Source: Paramecium pentaurelia
Taxonomy: Eukaryota > Ciliophora > Oligohymenophorea > Peniculida > Parameciidae
Assembly: GCA_905183005.1 (NCBI GenBank)
Contig: CAJJDO010000128.1
Span: 269,166-333,165, forward strand
Length of the DNA stretch: 64,000 nt
Direction: 5' to 3'
The position numbers and the translations under genes were made by a program. Below the pieces are notes generated by a model that did not search any database, was not told where the DNA came from, and saw only the letters and a program-made list of their open reading frames with translations. Positions 37,260 to 50,059 of this stretch are shown piece by piece (positions within the stretch are counted from its first letter, which is position 1; every line of letters begins with the position of its first letter).

Positions 37260-37851
37260 AAGAATTATAAGTGTATTTTTAAGTATTTCAGTTAAATATA
37301 AAAACCTTTATAAAAAAATTCTTAGAATGTAAAAAATGATATTAACTAAATAGCTATTTTTTAAATTAAATGATAGGAATTTGAACACAATATCATAGAA
37401 TGAAGTTTTTTATACTAAAATTTAAATCCCAAATTTAGATCTAATTCTTTATATTGATAACAGTTAGAGTTGACATAATAAGTTTAAAATAAATTGAATT
37501 TCCATACAAACATAAAAGAAAGTTTAGCCAAGAGTCAATAAAGAGTCTTTTTAGAAAAGATATGTATATGGAGATAAATTAGAGTTTATATTTTCTAAAA
37601 ATTTCCTTTCTCAATAATCATATTAGATTTTTTCGTATTAGCCTAGTTTATTCCATATTTTTCAAGAAAAATGTTTTACTAAAATTTATATAACTTCCCA
37701 ATAACTTTTTTTGCTTTTATTAGAATCAATTCTTAATATTACAAGGTTTGGTCTTTTACTTATCATTTATACTAAAGATACATTTTTAAATTCTGATATA
37801 AAACCTTAAAGAGTGGAAAAAAAATAGATAATTATTAATTTAATTTAGAAA
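37260..37851. other. spacer, nothing seen
   Basis: AT-rich upstream region of the WD40 pseudogene. No element recognised. Confidence 0.4.
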
Positions 37852-40512
37852 ATGAATCTCAATTCTGAATAGAAAACAGATTTATATGAGGTTTTAGATT
37901 CATCAAGAAATATTGATGGACAAATTTTGGATATCTTATTAGAAATTTTAAGAAAAGAAAAATTTAAGATTGTCTAAAGTTTCTTTCAAAAGATTGGGAT
38001 CTAGAAGAATTTGAATAATACATTTGTTAAAATGAAAATGTATAACCTAATAATACTTTATTAAATAACTTTAAGTATATTGCTAACGTTATCAAAAATA
38101 TTCGCGAACATGACTTTTATAAACTAAATTATTCAACAGAAGAACATAAAGTAACTAGAACAAATCTAATCATTAAAGTATCTAATGAAAAGGCCATTTT
38201 TGAATTTTTAAAATTTCTAGTTCGTCTCACTGGAATAGATAACCAATTTATTTAATGTGGATCAAATTCGCTTAATTTATTAGTTGAAATGAAGGCTGAT
38301 TTTTCAAAACAATGTTTTAAAAACATAAAGATTCAAAATACTTCATTAGTTGGAGCAAATTTTGTAAAATGTAATTTAATTGGATCAGTATTTGAAAATG
38401 TAGATATAAGTGGAATTAATTTAAATAAGGCGTTATTAATTGGTTGTAAATGGAATAACTTAAAAATAAATGAATTACATCAATTAGACGGTCATAATGA
38501 AGAAGTTTTTACAATATGTTTCTCTCCTGATGGGAACACATTAGCATCTGGAAGTGGAGATAATTTTATCTGTCTATGGGATGTTAAGACAGGTTTTAAA
38601 AAAAGCTAGTATAAAAGGACATAGTATTGGAGTAATATCAGTATGCTTTTCTCCAGATAGTAATACATTGGCATCTTGTGGTGCAGAATGTATAATTTTT
38701 CTTTGGGATGTTTAAAGGGGACTACAAAAATCCTAATTAATAGGTCATTGCAGTACTATTTATTCCATACGTTTCTCTCCTGATGGTAATACAATAGCAT
38801 CTGGTAGTAGAGATTACTCTATCTGCTTATGGGATATTAAGACAGGCTTGCAAAAACTCAAATTAGAAGGTCATAATGATGATGTGAAATCAGTATGCTT
38901 CTCTCCCGATGGAAGTACCTTAGCATCTGGAGGTGGAGATTGCTGTATCATTATTTGGGATTTATAAACAGGAATGCTAAAATCTAAATTAGAAGGTCAT
39001 AGTAGTTATGTACGCATGGTATTCTTTTCTCCAGATGGTACTACATTAGCATCATGTAGCGATGATAACTCAATTCGTTTATGGGAAATTTAGACAGGAT
39101 AATAAAAATCTAAATTAGAAGGTCATACTAATTGGGTTTCATCAATATGCTTCTCCCCTGATGGAACTACATTAGTATCTGGAAGTGGAGATAAATCTGT
39201 CCGTTTATGGGATGTTAAAGCAGGACAATAAAAGCTAATATTAGATGGTCCAAAAGTATATGTTTATTCAGTGTCCTTCTCTCCTGACGGTAATACAATA
39301 GCATCTGGAAATGGAGATAAGTCTATCCGCTTATGGGATATTACGTTGGGGCAACAATGCTTTATATCAGAAGGTCACAGCAATTTTGTTTAGCAAATAT
39401 GCTTCTCCCCTGATGGAGGCACATTAGCATCTTGTAGTGGAGATAAATCTATCCGTTTATGGGATGTCAAAACAGGAAAACAAATTTCTAAATTAGAAGG
39501 CCATAACGATTCTGTTTCATCAGTTTGCTTCTCTCCTGATGGTATAACAATAGCATCTGGAAGTTAAGATAAATTGATCTTTTTATGGGATGTTAAGAAA
39601 GGATAGCAAAAGTCTAGATTAGAAGGTCATAATAGTAATGTCCATTCAGTATGTTTCTCTCCTGATGGTAATATATTAGCATCTGGAAGTTGGGATAAAT
39701 CCATAACTTTATGGGATGTTCAAACAGAAAAACGATTGTATAAATTAGAGGGTCATAGTAGTTTTGTTTAGTAAGTATGCTTCTCTCCTGATGGATCTTT
39801 GTTAGCTTCTGGCAGTTATGATAATTCTATCCGCTTATGGGATGTCAAAACAGGACAACAGTAATTAAAATTAGAAGGTCATAGTTAATGGGTTTAATCA
39901 GTATGCTTCTCTCCTGATGGTTCTATATTAGCTTCAGGTAGTTATGATAATTCTATCCACTTATGGGATGTCAAAACAGGAAAACTGTAATTAAAATTAG
40001 AAGGTCATAGTTAATTGGTTTAATCAGTATGCTTCTCTCCTGATGGTTCTATATTAGCTTCTGGTAGTGGAGATTAGACTATCCGTTTATGGGATGTTTA
40101 GACAGGACAACAACAATCTAAATTAGATGGTCAGGGATGTGTCTTGTCAGTATCCTTTTCTCCCGATGGTGCAACATTAGCATCTGGTTATGCAGATAAA
40201 TCTATCCATATATGAGATGTCCAGAGAGATTAATAGCATTTAGTATCATAACATAACACTTAAGATATTCTTGAAACCCACATTTTAAATAAATTTTATG
40301 AGGATAATGGTAATTATTTATTTTTATTTAGCCAATACTAACATAACCATTCTTATTATATCTGAACAGCTACCTAAATTTTAAGCATAAGGAGCATTAA
40401 TTTATTAAGGAGAATTTAAAAATCATATAGGCATTGATTTAAAAAATTTATTTTAATAAAGAGGAGGTTGCGTTTTGGATGGTTAAATAGGTTTTTAGTA
40501 AAAGCAAAATTG
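37852..40512 (+). pseudogene. pentapeptide/WD40 repeat protein, frame broken
   Basis: Layout: helical N-terminal module (about 160 residues) like that at 62450-62870, a pentapeptide-like block (NTSLVGANFVKCNLIGSVFE), then 14 WD40 repeats and a C-terminal tail (IISEQLPKFQAQGALIYQGE) that follows a 22-nt intron at 40310-40331. Three lesions break the frame: a 1-base shift near 37970-37990 (between IVQ and FLSKDW), an extra A in a run of seven at 38598-38604, and TGA instead of TGG in the W of the last WD at 40213-40215. The repeats are otherwise very well kept, so the loss is recent, or some lesions are sequence errors. WD40 propellers serve as interaction platforms; partner unknown. Confidence 0.8.
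38490..40220 (+). repeat. 14 tandem WD40 units, about 126 bp each
   Basis: Each unit reads close to GH-x4-V-x-SVCFSPDGxTLASGS-x-D-x-SIRLWDVKTG. Fourteen units equal two seven-bladed propellers. Units 11-13 are especially alike at DNA level (for example the two SILASGSYD-type blades at about 39790-40070), showing recent unequal crossing-over or gene conversion. Confidence 0.85.
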
Positions 40513-43500
40513 ATGAATATAAAGAACATTATTATTATAGAATTATATTAATTTATTATATTTCAGATTTTGAATAGAATGACCATAGTTCTTTATTTAA
40601 GAAAGAAAATAACCTATTATTTTTATTAAAGAGGATTCTTTAATGTAGTCAGAACAATGTAATTAATTTTGAGATTATATGATTAGAACAAAAAAATGAA
40701 TAAGAAAGAAAAATTGATTGTTATTATTCGAATTAATTTTAATTCAAGAAAGATTAATTAATATTAATTTCATAACACATTACTATTTATTAATAAGTAA
40801 TTAATATTTTACAAAACTTTTAAATTAATTTCTAATTAAAAAAAGCATTATTTTTGGTTTTCAATAAGTTTAAGTAGCTTTAACTATTAATAAGAAATGA
40901 GTTCAAAAAGCAAAACAAAATAAGAAGGCAGGAATGGAAGGAAAAATATCATGAAATTGTTGATGTTTTTGCAAGGTGATGAAGGTTTGATTGATGGTTG
41001 TATAAATTCTTACCTAATTAATAATATATATCCGATTTTAATATATAAAAGAGTATACTTAAGTAATGCTAGCGCTTTTAAAAGTGCATTTTTATATATT
41101 TTTTTTAAAATGATAATATGTAGAATATCGTGATAAAAAAATTGATATTAAAAAAGATATCTTGTAATATCAAGAGATTTTGCTGTTTGAATGGTGTATA
41201 TATAATTGATTATAAAAATCTTTTATAAGATAATGTGATTTTAATTTTTGTATTTCATTTAAAATGTATAAATATTAATTCAATCTATAAACAAATTTTT
41301 TAAAATAGACTCATAACACAATTATTAGAATATAGGGGAAATTTATCCAAAAATAAAAATGTATTTATTCTATTTTCACTATTCTTATACAAGAACAAAC
41401 TAGGATCAAATTAAAATTTGTTTTCATTTAAAGTGAAATCGTCATCTAAATTTGTAGCAAATTATTGCTAAGAGTTGTTTTAAATTCATGATTTGATACT
41501 AAGTATTTCGAAATTTCCAATTTTAAACATAAAAACTACTATACTAATAATTTGAAAAAAATCTAGAATGGATGAGTAATATATCTTTAGAACTAAAAGT
41601 ACCATCCTCAATAAGAAATAAAAAAGTTTTATAAAATATAGTTACACTACACGAATAATATAAATTAAAATATCAATATAATAACATAAATGATTATAAT
41701 CCATATATTGAGAAGGATAAACAATTACATTTATCTTATGTAAGCATCTTTTTGATGAAATAGGATCAATAATGAATCAATATTATTTGATTGATGAAGA
41801 TCAATTAATAACGGAAACAACAATTATATGATCCTCTGCCTTTTAGAAGTGCATTAAATGGAAATATACCAAAAATTATTAGATTCTTAAAATATATTTT
41901 ATGAAAATTTAAAACAATTTTTATGAGTTTGTTAATAATTAATACCCAAAACATCTATTTTTTATGGACTGGTTTACAAACCTAATCTTCCCTACTATTA
42001 GAAGTGGAAGAGGATGTATCTACAATAGTAATTATTGCAAGATTTCACAAACATCGTTCTTATAAGTTAAGTAACTCAACTTAATTAGTCTATTTATCAA
42101 ACAGCAGCTTCAGAAATTCCTGACAAAAAATTGCACTCATTAAGTGTTTTTTTGTAAAAAATTGTGGTATTGATATTAAATAAAAACTAAATTAAATCAA
42201 AATAGTATCCTAATCATATTTCTTAATCTAAACAAATTAATTTTATAAGAAATAATTGAGGCTACAGCTAAAAAGAAATCCATATAGAAGAGATAATTTA
42301 GAAAAAGTTACAGATGTAATTATATCAATCCAAAAAAGAAGTCAATAATAAAGTAAAAGGATAATATAATTTCAGTTGTTTCTTATTGATCAACTATAAT
42401 ATATCCTCTTTTGGACTTAGTTAATAAATGTAATAAAGGAAGTTTAAGGTTGCATTCCTTTTTTTCTTTACATTTTTACCTTTTTGGTTTAAATAATGGT
42501 TTTTTTTTCAATTTGAAAATTAAAAAAAATTGAAAATAACTATGCTTTGATAAAGAATATTTGCAATTAAAGATATTCTAGAAAAATAATGATCTTGAAT
42601 GATTTCAACTAAAGTTAAAGTTAAAGAAGAACTTTGGACTAAATTTAATAAGGCAAAATTGGATTGCCAAGTTTAAAACTGTGCTACGAAAAAGCGTTTA
42701 GATCTTGTCTAATATATTTGAAAATAACTTTTCAAGTATAGGAAATTTTTGATAATTTTTTTTAAGCAATTTGAACGAAATTCTTAATTGAAGAGCAATA
42801 ACTTAGACAAACATTATCAGAACAGCAAAATCGTGAGCATAATTGACCACATAATTAATATACTTATGTGAGAATTTCTGATATTATTATTATTATCAGA
42901 GGATAAGATATCTCCAACTAAATTATTTATTCTATCAATAAAACTTAAGGATTATATAACTCAGGTTCCAAAATTAATTAATTTTGAACCATATTTATCT
43001 GAGAATGAAATTTTTAATTTAAAGAGTTTCAAATTTTAAATATTAATCTAGCCTTATCAATATTTATAGATGTTATTTAATTAATTAATATTTTAATAAA
43101 TTAAACATTCATAATTTCATCATTTTTCATTAATAATTTCACCACTAATTCACCCATTTATTAAGTTTAACCAGCCTAATTAAAAAGAAATGTAATGTTA
43201 TTCTTATGACAAGCTTAACCTAAAGAAAAATAAATCGTTAAAAACCATTTCTACTATTAAGAGAATAATTGAAAATTTTATAATAAGATATTCTTTATGT
43301 TATTTCAAGTCATAAATAAGATGAAATAATAATTATTCATTATGTCTCAATAAAAATAAAAATTGATTTAATATCAATATCAAAGAATTTGGTAAATACA
43401 TAATCTTTTTAAACAGAGATTATACTTAATTTTATTAGATAAAATAAATATTTTAGTCATGAATAAATCAAGTTATTAATATGAACAAGCTTGATTTAGC

Positions 43501-43576
43501 TATAACTTTTGAAGTTAATGATAAGATTATTTAATTAAAATAATTATTCAAAATAACTATTAAATATAAACTTTTT
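40513..43576. other. 3-kb gene-poor stretch with gene fragments
   Basis: No intact gene was found. A 78-codon frame at about 40897-41133 begins MSSKSKTKQEGRNGRKN, and the frame at 41497-41775 is listed separately. Around 41820-42100 more protein-like fragments occur in shifting frames (for example YDPLPFRSALNGNIPKIIRF). Overall this looks like eroded coding sequence. Confidence 0.45.
41497..41775 (+). pseudogene. 93-codon gene remnant
   Basis: Open between two TGAs and clearly protein-like: FEKNLEWMSNISLELKVPSS, then NKKVLQNIVTLHEQYKLKYQ and a tail ending SIFLMKQDQQ. No start codon context or flanking exons. Family unknown. Confidence 0.4.
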
Positions 43577-44125
43577 TCACATATTTGTTTGGAGCTTATA
43601 ATAAGCTTCCGCTTTTATTATATGAAGTCCAGTATTTTAGGTATTTCCATTTTCATTGTATATTTTAAATTTTTATACAGATTAGTCAGAAAACTTAATA
43701 GTGGTTATGCTTTATACTAAAGTGCTTTCATAGATTATTGTTTCTACATCATTATAAATTAAATAAATTTTTATTGTATAGAATCTGTAGGATTAGTCCC
43801 AAAACCATATTTTTAAAGTGTTTAATTAATATTATTCTTATAAATCGAAAATTATTGAGTTACCTAAAGCACTTGCTGTAAATCCATATCCACCTGTAAT
43901 AGTATAAATAGTATCACGGTAACAACTACCTTAATTACCTCCTGAAAATCCATTTATTACTTTTGATGAGATTAAAGCACCCATATTATAGTTTAGCACA
44001 TTTTTATACTTTCCCCTAGTAATAAACTTTAATCTTGCCTCTCTTCTCTAACATGCTTAATTGTATACTAATTCAAAGTTGAATAACAATAAAATGACAG
44101 AAAAAATGTATTTATTCCACTTCAT
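43577..44125 (-). CDS. secreted discoidin (F5/8C)-like protein, 182 aa
   Basis: Complete 183-codon frame from ATG 44123-44125 to TGA 43577-43579. The N-terminus is a clear signal peptide (MKWNKYIFSVILLLFNFELV). The C-terminal ~110 residues resemble the F5/8-type C (discoidin) beta-sandwich as found in BTBD9-like proteins: YQLNTLKIWFWDQSYRFYTI, IYESTLVQSITTIKFSDQSV and the end NTGLHIIKAEAYYKL. A 21-nt GTA...TAG segment just after the signal peptide could be an intron (in frame both ways). Such domains bind carbohydrate or lipid head groups; here probably extracellular or in the secretory pathway. Its neighbour upstream on the same strand is the repeat-exon gene. Confidence 0.68.
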
Positions 44126-44243
44126 CTAATTATATAAGTTTAGTTGGTTAGTTATATTAATATACATCATTATAACCAAAATATCAAATAAAGTCAACAA
44201 AACTTAACTAAGAAAAAATTACATTAATAATTATTGTTATTAT

Positions 44244-46731
44244 TCAATTATCATATCTGATTTCTTTATAAATTTCCTCTCCATTACTTTTACCCTATTG
44301 CACCCATAAACCAACTTTTTTGCCATTTAAATATTCACCATTATAAATTATTGAATTATACCAATCAAACTTTTCCCACGGCTCAATCCATTTTCCAAAC
44401 TTCATACCCTCACCTTTCTCATCATATGATCCCCCTCCTCTAAACTATCGTACATATTATTTTACATTTATTCATCTTCATCAAAAACATCCCATCTACC
44501 AACTTTTTTTCCATTTTTATACTCACCAATATAAATGATATTTGAAGCATACTGATAGCCCTCACTTATATCCACCCATTTTCCAATTTTTAATCCGTTT
44601 CCTTCTTCATCAAATAGCCCACCACCGCTAAAACATTTATAAAAATTATAGTTACATCTATTTTCCATGATATAAAATATCCCATCTACCAATTTTTATA
44701 CCTTTTTTATATTCTCCAACATAAGCCACCTAAGATTCAGCCCAAAAGCCCTCACTCAATTCGGTCCAATTTCCAATTTTAGTTTCATCTTCTACTTCCT
44801 CATAAAGGCCACCTCCACTTAAATATTTTACTTGCAAAATCTTACATCAATTTAAACTCGTTCTCATCTTCCTATCTCCACATAATATCCCATCTTCCTA
44901 TTTTATTCCCATTTTTATACTCCCCATTGTAAGTGACTTGTGAATTATTTCTAAATCCTTGACTCAATTCTACCCATCTACCAATCTTAATCCCCACTCT
45001 TTCTTCATCATATAACCCACCACCACTATAATTGGATATACTAGACATTACATCTATTTATTCTCTCCATCCCAATTCCAATAGGTATCCCATCTACCAA
45101 CTTTTTTTCCATTTTTATATTATCCACAATAAGATATTTATTTCCAATTATCATATCCATCATTTAATTCAATCCACTCCCCGATTTTAATTCCTTAGCC
45201 TCCTTCATCATAAAATCCTCCACCACTAAAACATGATGAAAAAATTATTACATCTAATCTCCCTTATATAAAATGTCCCATCTTCCAAATTTATTACCAT
45301 TTTCATATTCACCTATAAGGGTTACTTCTTACTCATTATTGTAACCATCTGGCAACTCAATCCATTTCCCAATTTTAACCTCATCACCAGCCTCATTATA
45401 AGATCCTCCACCGCTAAATTTTCTTTTAATAATATTTACATTAATTCAAATTCTTCCTAACCTTCGCTTCTTAATTTAATATCCCATTATCCAACTTTTT
45501 TGCCATCTCTATATTCTCCTTGAAAGGTAGCTTGAGATTGATCCCAAAATCCCTCAGTCAATTCTATCCATTTGCCTTCTTTCCTACCTTATGAGTTATA
45601 GTCTCCTTGACCACTTTAATATATAAGTATATCAAATACATTTCTTTATCTCCATATATATATTTCCAAGCTCCCCTTCTTTATCCATTATCATACTCTC
45701 CAATTTCGTAAGCTTATGCTTTGCTATTATATAATTAAAATTAATCAACCTCCAATAATTTTTGATTAGCTCTTTCCATTTCCCTAATTTTCTTCCATAG
45801 TCTGAGTACTAGCCACCAACTTTGTTTAATGGTTCTCCCTTCCAAGTAGCTACCCATTTTCCAACTTTTTAATTATATTTTCCATAAGCTCCAATCCAAT
45901 TTAAATATTGTATTTACTCTAAGTTACTAAACATCTAGGGTTTTTAGGAAGAGTCAATAATTATATCACTATTTTGTTTTCAATATAAATATAATACCTT
46001 CTTAAAATTGAGCCTTACCTAATATATTAAATTTCTTTTTATTTAGTAAATATTTTTTAATATTCAGTATCGATAAATCTTTCTTTTGAACAATTCCATA
46101 AAAAACTTTTCTCAATGTATCTACTTTCTTGCCACACAAATTATTTATCTTATTAGCTCCTATTTTATATAGAAAATATTTACTTAAAAATTGACAATAT
46201 TTCACACATTTCAAAATTGAAATTTTTACTAAAATTTTTCATCTCTTGTTCCAACCAATTTTTGGATGTCTCCAATTATAACATAAAATAATTTTTTTAA
46301 TTATTCCAATCTTCTAATGTATTTCCTTCCAAAATTTAAACTAACTATTCTAAATCATTAATTGAAGAATCTGTGGGATTGGAATTGTTGTCTAAGAGAT
46401 TAATGTATGATTAATCTTTTTCTTCCATCTTGCTAAATATTTTTTCAATTGATTCATCAAGTTATTTATATAATTTTATTATCATCTATTCTGTTGAATC
46501 GAGAACACATTTAAAAGCAACTCTGAACTATTATTTTTACTAGTTCTCCTTTAACTTATATTAATTGACTTTCTCTTGTAATTTATCCAAAAAAATATTG
46601 ATTGGAAGTGGCTTTTATTGGGTTATTAGATGATTGCTCAAACATTAAACACAAAGTTTTCTCTAACATTTATGAGATGAAACACAAATAGCTGATATTT
46701 GTTATTAAGGATGATCTATACAATAACTCAT
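44244..46731 (-). CDS. B-box-like/coiled-coil protein with G-x-W repeats, 748 aa
   Basis: Ten exons; nine introns (45969-45997, 45724-45749, 45614-45639, 45414-45439, 45226-45251, 45026-45051, 44818-44845, 44628-44655, 44440-44465) leave exactly 749 codons with stop. Residues 1-50 form a B-box-like zinc finger (MSYCIDHPQQQISAICVSSH, then KCQRKLCVQCLSNH). A helical/coiled-coil module follows to about residue 270. From there the protein is a tandem array of ~60-residue units with GG-x-YDE-G-x-K-x-GKWIEL and GEYKNGKKVGRWDI, close to MORN/YwqK-type repeats. Each unit is one exon closed by an intron at the same place. Ligand unknown; MORN-like arrays often bind membranes or scaffolds. Confidence 0.85.
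44440..45639 (-). repeat. tandem exon-plus-intron units (188-208 bp)
   Basis: Seven introns begin at plus-strand positions 44440, 44628, 44818, 45026, 45226, 45414 and 45614, i.e. every 188-208 bp. All are phase 2 and sit after the AT of an AT|GTA donor, and the next exon opens with a GG(T/A)GG(A/G)GG motif coding Gly-Gly-Gly. The intron has thus been copied together with the exon. Confidence 0.85.
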
Positions 46732-47866
46732 TATCTTTATAATTTATTTATCATCTTTTCAAAGATGGAATTATATAATCACGCGTATCTTAATTTGACT
46801 TAATAAAAATATTTAAAATATATAAAAAGCAATTTAAATACTCATTGTTTTTAAGGACAAAACTTCCTGATTAATGGATAATTTTCGTAAGATTTATAAA
46901 TAAATAAGTATCTCAATTTATCAACTCTGATATTTTCTAAAATAACTTGGTTTTGAAATATCAAATAGATTAAAAATTATGTTGACACTTTTAATTATAA
47001 ATATTGTATACTGAAATATCATAGTATCTAAGTATCTAGAATTTTTAAAGATTTTTATATTAAGTTTCTATATTGAATATGGCATTTTTCACAATACAAT
47101 TAACTTATTCTCTCTTTAGATGTTACATGTTACTAAATCTCGGGTTATATTTCTCGCCTTATTAGTGAATTTTTCATTTTTCTAGTAGAAAAACAAATTT
47201 TGCTGCCTAGAGCTATGCCAAAATGATGCTTTATTATTTCTTGATAGAATCTGACATAAAAGGTATAATTTTCTATATTTTCAAATTTTATACATATGGT
47301 TGTTGTAGTATAAGCTCAAAAGATTGCTTTATAAAAAAACAAACCAATCTAAAAATTAAAGATTTAAAATTACTATTAATTATTACTTCAAAAAATTTTA
47401 TCCTTACTAAGCAGATAGAAGTTTTACTGCTAAAGATTGAAATATGATGTTTAATCTATTTTAATTTAATAATTTACTGGGCATTAATACCTATTTATTT
47501 CAGAGTTTGACAGTAATAAATGCGGTGCTCTTAAGGATGTCATAAGAAGTTTAGGAAGGACAATCAAAGTACTGATTAATTTTTACCATAAACAAAGTCA
47601 TTATGTTTAATTTAATCTTATGCCTTCATTTATTAATATAGTAAAAATTGTACTTTCTAAATTCCATCAAGATATATTTTAGAGAAATTTCAAGTAAGTT
47701 TAAAATACAAATAATATGTAAAAGTATTTAGGAAAAATTTCTTAATAACTATATCAACAGGAGCATTCTCTTTAATTAAAAAAATATTACAATAACTCAT
47801 CTACTATTATTAAAATAAAATTATTTTTTTAATTTCTATAGTGTCAAAATATCAATCAAAAAAATT
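46732..47866. other. gene-poor stretch, about 1.1 kb
   Basis: Upstream region of the repeat-exon gene and of the frame below. AT-rich, only short frames; nothing convincing. Confidence 0.4.
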
Positions 47867-48965
47867 ATGTCAACTTAAAGTCTATAGAAAAATAATAGAC
47901 TAAATTCAAAAAAATTATCTTACCAATGGAGATTTAAATCCCCTGGATCATTGTAGGTAGAGATCCTAAGGAAAGAAGATCTCTTCAAATCTTCAACTAT
48001 TTGAGGACTAGAACCTAATTGATTTTATGAATTTAGAAATGTTGTTGAAATTGAAGAATAGGAGAAGGATAAAGGGATCAATATAATCTCTAATTTCCTT
48101 TCTAAATTTAGAAGGTATAATTCTAGACATTAGGAGAATTGTTTCTGCAATCTGTCTTATTCTTAATTCTAGAATTATTTAGATCAACTCTTCAGAAATA
48201 GGAAACCAAAAATTAACTCATAGCCACTATTTATTGACTTCAACTACAAATAAAAAGAATTTACATGAATAATTAAGGTAGCACTTCAAGTAAGATTATT
48301 TTTTCTTATCTTCTATTATTTTTGTAGAAATAAGGTAGAATCACATATGTTCCTATAAATGGATACTTTCCATTTTTGTCACTATTATGGTATTCTGTTA
48401 ATTAAATAGGATCCAATTATCATATGGAATGAAGTTAAAATTACATATTAGTGGATTTAAATAAAGATCATTGTCATTGCTTATGACGATTTATGAAATG
48501 GATTTCTAAATACAACTGATAGATTAAGAATATTTGTCCTAATTATTATTGAATAGTTTTTGTAATAACCCTGTATGTTCTACAAAAATTTAATTAGATA
48601 GAAATATCTAAAAAAACTGCTAGAATTGTATTCTAAAATAAGGTATAAGTTAAACAAAAAAGCAATAATTTAATAATAATTGTTGTAAATGCCTTAGAGA
48701 TGATTGTTAGTAAGGCTACTAATTAGGTCAGTTAAATGAGTATTAAAACTTTGATAAAGGGTCAGATTCTGAAGGAACATAAGCCTAAATATATTCAGAA
48801 TTAAATTTAATTAATTAATTAATGGATAGTAAGATCATTTAAATAGGAATTTTTATAAAGAACATGGAAAATTGTTTGGTTGTATAATGGAGTTCTTGCT
48901 CTTATACTTGGAGATTGTATAATTGGAATAATCAATGGAGAGAATCTAGAGTTATCACTCTATGA
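47867..48965 (+). pseudogene. probable decayed gene with long open frame
   Basis: One frame stays open from about 47920 to TGA 48963-48965 (ATG 48027), over 330 codons, and includes a Cys-rich Asn/Gln segment (NNCCKCLRDDCQQGYQLGQL). A second frame, reached by removing a GTA...TAG segment at about 48290-48327, reads VKITYQWIQIKIIVIAYDDL and meets TGA where surface-protein relatives have Trp. This ITYQW...AYDDLW pattern is one I associate with Paramecium Cys-rich surface proteins. An ATG at 47867 opens a third, shorter frame. The conflict between frames suggests a decayed member of such a family; I cannot give a clean exon model. Confidence 0.4.
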
Positions 48966-50059
48966 TAAGATCTAAGTAGATAGGCACTTTTTTAGATTTG
49001 CTGAATACCCAATTTAAAATGCTTGTCAGTAATGTGTTGAAATTATCAACAGAGTAAGTTGTTTACAAATTCTATTTCAAATAGTTTTTCTGATACTTTC
49101 ATTAGAATTATATAATCACTTTTTTGATTTTTAACAAAAGATTCATTTTTCAATATATAAAACTCATAGTATTGATAAGGAGTTACATATAATAAAGAAA
49201 AGTAGCATTTAAAATTACAAAAACTTATAACAAATCTTTTATGTATTTTTTTTGATTTTTGCAACTCTTTTTAATAAATATTTTTATAATTGGATTAATT
49301 GGACAATATTAAGGTTATAATGGCTCTTTTAAACTATCTTCAACAATCACTAACTTACTTATCAGATTTATTCATAGATCAATATGCCATTCTAATTTAT
49401 ATAGTAAATTTTATACTTCAATTTTAGAATATTAAAGTAAGTGAGCTACCTCTCTTGAATAGAATCTAATTATTCATAGTCCTTTGTTGCTAATCTAGTA
49501 AAGTTATTAAAGGTATTCACTAAAGTAACTATTCTAACATTATTATAGAAAAAATGCTAGATAGTAGATCCAAATTCTCTTTTGAAAGATAAGATCTTTT
49601 TATAGTTACAAATGAATTAAAAAATAATGAGACAATACTTTGAATACTTATTATAGCAGACAATTTACCTTATTAATAATTTTCAAAAATATTTATTTTG
49701 TACTTAATTAATATTGTGATATGAAATAAAATATTCACAACTAAATGTTATAATGATATTCCAGGTAAAATTCTTATAGCATCTATGATTTGGTTGTTCA
49801 ATTTTGAAATTCTCATCTAATCCATAATATTAATCTACTTGTGATAAGAAAATTATAACAAATCATTTATAATCAATTTAATATTTATAGCAATTCTACA
49901 AAATAGTTTTCCTTTTCTTTTGGAATAAGAAAGTTTTGCTCAAATTTGAATATATATTTTTTTTATGTTCATTTCAACTTATATATGATATGAATTAAAC
50001 AAATAATAATATGTAATTGTTTTAATGATATTATCACAATAATTTTTTAATAGATATTC
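48966..50059. other. gene-poor stretch, about 1.1 kb
   Basis: AT-rich with short frames only. Downstream flank of the large membrane-protein gene that ends at 50060. Confidence 0.4.

Noticed and set aside
37852..40331. Third frame shift near the end of the WD40 pseudogene
   Set aside because: The shift at 40310-40331 is a normal 22-nt GTA...TAG intron that restores the conserved C-terminal tail.
46002..46214. Short minus-strand frame with standard stops
   Set aside because: It is an internal piece of the first long exon of the zinc-finger/repeat gene, already included there.
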